From contig NZ_AMZN01000006.1 of the NCBI RefSeq assembly GCF_000331535.1, forward strand, positions 186,001-250,000: a DNA stretch of 64,000 nucleotides. The letters are read 5' to 3'. The stretch is from Fulvivirga imtechensis AK7. Its GTDB lineage: Bacteria; Bacteroidota; Bacteroidia; Cytophagales; Cyclobacteriaceae. Shown here piece by piece: positions 62,061-64,000 of this stretch. A program made the position numbers and the translations under genes. The notes beneath the pieces are model-generated. The model did not search any database, was not told where the DNA came from, and was given only the letters and a program-made list of their open reading frames with translations. Numbering within the stretch: position 1 is the first letter of the stretch; every line of letters starts with the position of its first letter.

Positions 62061-63470
62061 ATGGCAAAAAAGAGAAGATCAAATAAATGGTTATACTGGG
62101 TGATCGGAGCGTTTGGTGTGCTGGTAGTATTTTTAATAGTAGGAAAATCAGCCGGCTGGATAGGAAACCCAAAAGAAATGGAGGTGGAAATAGCCTCTGC
62201 CAAAAGAATATCAATAACTGAAAAAGTAAGTGCATCAGGAATGGTGCAACCTGTTGTAGAAGTAAAGCTGAGCCCTGAGGTTTCGGGAGAGTTAATTGAA
62301 CTGAATGTCGAGGAGGGTGACTCAGTAAAGGTAAATGAGGTTTTGGCGAAGGTGAGGCCCGATAATTTTATTGCTTCGAAAGCACAGGCCGAGGCTGCTC
62401 TGAATCAACAGCGCGCTAATTTAGCTTCTTCCGAAGCTTCTCTGGCCAGAGCAGAGGCAACATTTCAAAGGGCTAACCAGGAGTTTAAAAGACAAGAGCA
62501 GCTCTATAAAGAAAAAGTAATATCCGAAGCAGAGTGGGAGCAGGCACAACAAAATTTTGCAGTAGCAAAAAATGACCTGAAATCGGCTGAGAAGTCTGTG
62601 GAAGCAGCAAAGTATATTGTGCGCAGCAGTCAGGCATCACTCGATCAGGCCCAGGAGAATCTGAGAAGAACAACAGTTACTGCACCAATGGCCGGCATAG
62701 TTTCTAAGCTGAATGTAGAACAAGGGGAGACTGTGTTGGGAACGCAACAATTTCAGGGAACAGAGATCATGCGTATCGCGGACCTCAATAAAATGGAAGT
62801 ACGTGTGGATGTAAATGAAAATGATATCATCAGAGTCACACTGGGCGACACTGCCATTATTGATGTTGATGCATATTCTCACCTGGACAAAGAGTTTAAA
62901 GGGGTAGTGACTGCCATAGCTAATACTGCCAACGACAAAGCCTCTGCTGATGCTGTTACCGAGTTTGAAGTGAGGATCCAGATACTGAATTCTTCGTACA
63001 GTGACTTAGTGAAAGAAGGCAAAAGGTATCCTTTTCGTCCTGGTATGACGGCTAGTGTTGATATTATCACCAACCGTAAAGATAACGTATTGGCAGTTCC
63101 ATTGTCTGCTGTTACAACGCGAGACCTCAATAAGAAGGCATCCTTTGGCAAAAGACCACCGGGAGAAGGTGGGGATGAAAATAGAGAGGAAGTTGCCGAA
63201 AATACCGATGCCAAAGCTAAGTCCAAAGAGGATATCAGGGAAGTGGTATTTGTGAAAGCAGAGGGAAAAGCACAACGTAGATTAGTGAAAACCGGTATCA
63301 GCGACTACGAACACATCGAGATACTGGAAGGTGTAGAAGAAGGCGAAGAAGTGGTTTCAGGACCATTCCTGGCAGTATCAAAGAGGTTGGAAGATGGAGA
63401 ATTGATTGCAGCTAAGGGCAAGAAAAAAGACAAGACTGAGAAGAAAACGGAAGATGCGCAAAGTGAGTAG
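62061..63470 (+). CDS. RND/MacA-type periplasmic adaptor protein
   Basis: 469 residues. One N-terminal helix (about 10-30) anchors it in the inner membrane. Lipoyl halves (SGELIELNVEEGDSVKVNEVLAKV and APMAGIVSKLNVEQGETVLG) flank a long coiled-coil hairpin (about 108-210). The C-terminal membrane-proximal domain contains a charged low-complexity insert (about 360-395) and a Lys/Glu-rich tail. The inner-membrane pump expected after it is absent; a strong terminator follows within 31 nt. Confidence 0.9.
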   Translation: MAKKRRSNKWLYWVIGAFGVLVVFLIVGKSAGWIGNPKEMEVEIASAKRISITEKVSASGMVQPVVEVKLSPEVSGELIELNVEEGDSVKVNEVLAKVRPDNFIASKAQAEAALNQQRANLASSEASLARAEATFQRANQEFKRQEQLYKEKVISEAEWEQAQQNFAVAKNDLKSAEKSVEAAKYIVRSSQASLDQAQENLRRTTVTAPMAGIVSKLNVEQGETVLGTQQFQGTEIMRIADLNKMEVRVDVNENDIIRVTLGDTAIIDVDAYSHLDKEFKGVVTAIANTANDKASADAVTEFEVRIQILNSSYSDLVKEGKRYPFRPGMTASVDIITNRKDNVLAVPLSAVTTRDLNKKASFGKRPPGEGGDENREEVAENTDAKAKSKEDIREVVFVKAEGKAQRRLVKTGISDYEHIEILEGVEEGEEVVSGPFLAVSKRLEDGELIAAKGKKKDKTEKKTEDAQSE

Positions 63471-63500
63471 GACATAACAGTTTCCGGAGGAAAATATGGA

Positions 63501-63539
63501 CCTCGCCATGCGGAAAAGTGTGGCGAGGTTTTTATTTTT
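63501..63539 (+). terminator. Intrinsic terminator of the TolC-adaptor operon
   Basis: CCTCGCCA (63501-63508) pairs with TGGCGAGG (63521-63528) and is followed by TTTTTATTTTT. It is the clearest terminator in the window. Confidence 0.9.
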
Positions 63540-63555
63540 CATCCCCACACGCCTC

Positions 63556-64000
63556 CTCGCACCAGTTCCCGGACCTGTTCCTATAGCCGTTAACTTAAGA
63601 GTAAATGTAGCCCCAGAGGGGCGAAATCTTTGTAGCCCGGGGTGAAGCCCCGGGTGTAAAAAAGGAAGTTGATGTGCCACAGGAAGGCCCAACCATGGAA
63701 CACAGGCTTCCTTGGCACACATGGCAGGAATGAGTTCGAAGCATTTGCCTTAGTAAGCATGGATGCGCCAAAAATAGCCTTCACATCTTCCTAAGCTTGA
63801 ATATGGCGCATAAAAAATCTAATCCTATCCCGAGGCTTCACCCCGGGATACCAATATTGAATCCCGGGATGCTTAAGTTAACGGCTATGGGACCTGTTCC
63901 GGGACCCTTCAGAAAAGAACTTCTTGAGAGGTAGTATTGCAAGCCCAAACAATGAAATGGCGTATAAAAAATCCTATTTCTTCGGAGTTTCATAGCTCTT
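63556..64000 (+). repeat. Family C repeat, interrupted copy 3
   Basis: Starts GCACCAGTTCCCGGACCTGTTCC at 63559, is interrupted at 63582-63889 and resumes GGACCTGTTCCGGGACCC at 63890, continuing CTTCTTGAGAGGTAGT to the window end. The uninterrupted copies at 39364 and 39631 show what the empty site looks like. Confidence 0.85.
63583..63888 (+). mobile_element. REP-doublet element inserted in a family C repeat
   Basis: A 306-bp non-coding element with perfect 17-bp terminal inverted repeats ATAGCCGTTAACTTAAG (63583-63599) and CTTAAGTTAACGGCTAT (63872-63888). It is bounded by an apparent 11-bp target duplication GGACCTGTTCC (63571-63581 and 63890-63900). Inside are two oppositely oriented REP-like hairpins (AGCCCGGGGTGAAGCCCCGGG near 63634 and TCCCGAGGCTTCACCCCGGGA near 63829). 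A partial inverse copy is at 1-180. No transposase is encoded, so it would be mobilised in trans. Confidence 0.8.

Overview
The window looks like a chromosomal stretch of a Bacteroidota bacterium, most likely order Cytophagales. The grounds are typical gene families (PD40/OmpA and TPR-CHAT proteins, a long-propeller hybrid sensor kinase, a COX15-type heme A synthase, a DUF2236/MpaB oxygenase, a PIF1-like helicase with C-terminal HTH), weak Shine-Dalgarno use and a moderate G+C. Genus cannot be fixed from the sequence alone. I saw no rRNA, tRNA or CRISPR array.

Layout. 1-0.25 kb: edge of a dispersed palindromic repeat. 0.25-6.2 kb (minus): OmpA/PD40 protein and a 1305-residue TPR-CHAT protease-like protein. 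6.3-15.4 kb: a sugar-acid module of PQQ sugar dehydrogenase (minus), glucose-fructose-oxidoreductase-like enzyme, gluconokinase, 6-phosphogluconate dehydrogenase and gluconate permease, with a large sensor kinase between. 15.6-20.2 kb (minus): IF2-N-domain protein, helicase, YdeI-type protein and VanX-like dipeptidase. 20.5-23.2 kb: molybdate uptake (modA, TOBE protein, modB, modC). 23.5-29.4 kb: heme A synthase, acyltransferase-like protein, MpaB-like oxygenase with membrane partner, histidine kinase. 29.5-34 kb: an AT-rich accessory stretch of small genes (SRPBCC, GNAT, broken group II intron reverse transcriptase, DinB lipoprotein, HigBA-like toxin-antitoxin, small membrane and zinc-ribbon proteins) with two divergent 240-bp repeats.

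34-40.6 kb (all minus): a sulfane-sulfur/thiosulfate cluster of Crp/Fnr regulator, two half-size YeeE/YedE channels, TsdA-like dihaem cytochrome, outer-membrane barrel and persulfide-dioxygenase-like MBL-rhodanese protein, with matching 16-bp Crp/Fnr-type palindromes about 60 bp before two of the genes. 40.8-46.3 kb: DUF1624 membrane acyltransferase, vanadium haloperoxidase-like lipoprotein, AraC regulator, ferredoxin plus U32 (TrhP-like) pair. 46.4-53.3 kb: P2-type cation ATPase, three-gene ABC exporter and a cyclase-YHS fusion. 53.3-63.5 kb: M23 peptidase, RND (MMPL) protein, thymidylate synthase, SMP-30 protein, class IV aminotransferase, SdaAB-type serine dehydratase subunit and a TolC/adaptor pair ending at a strong terminator.

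The non-coding DNA is unusually rich in structured repeats. I can separate at least four families of short, MITE- or REP-like elements, including one element inserted inside another with an apparent 11-bp target duplication. A second regulatory layer is a perfect or near-perfect palindrome (TATGAY-N4-RTCATA) before heme A synthase, the acyltransferase-like gene and the U32/ATPase divergent region. I found no single system that I can claim as wholly new. The best candidates for follow-up are the repeat families, the two operator sets, the duplicated element around the DinB gene, the cyclase-YHS fusion and the MpaB/membrane-protein pair.
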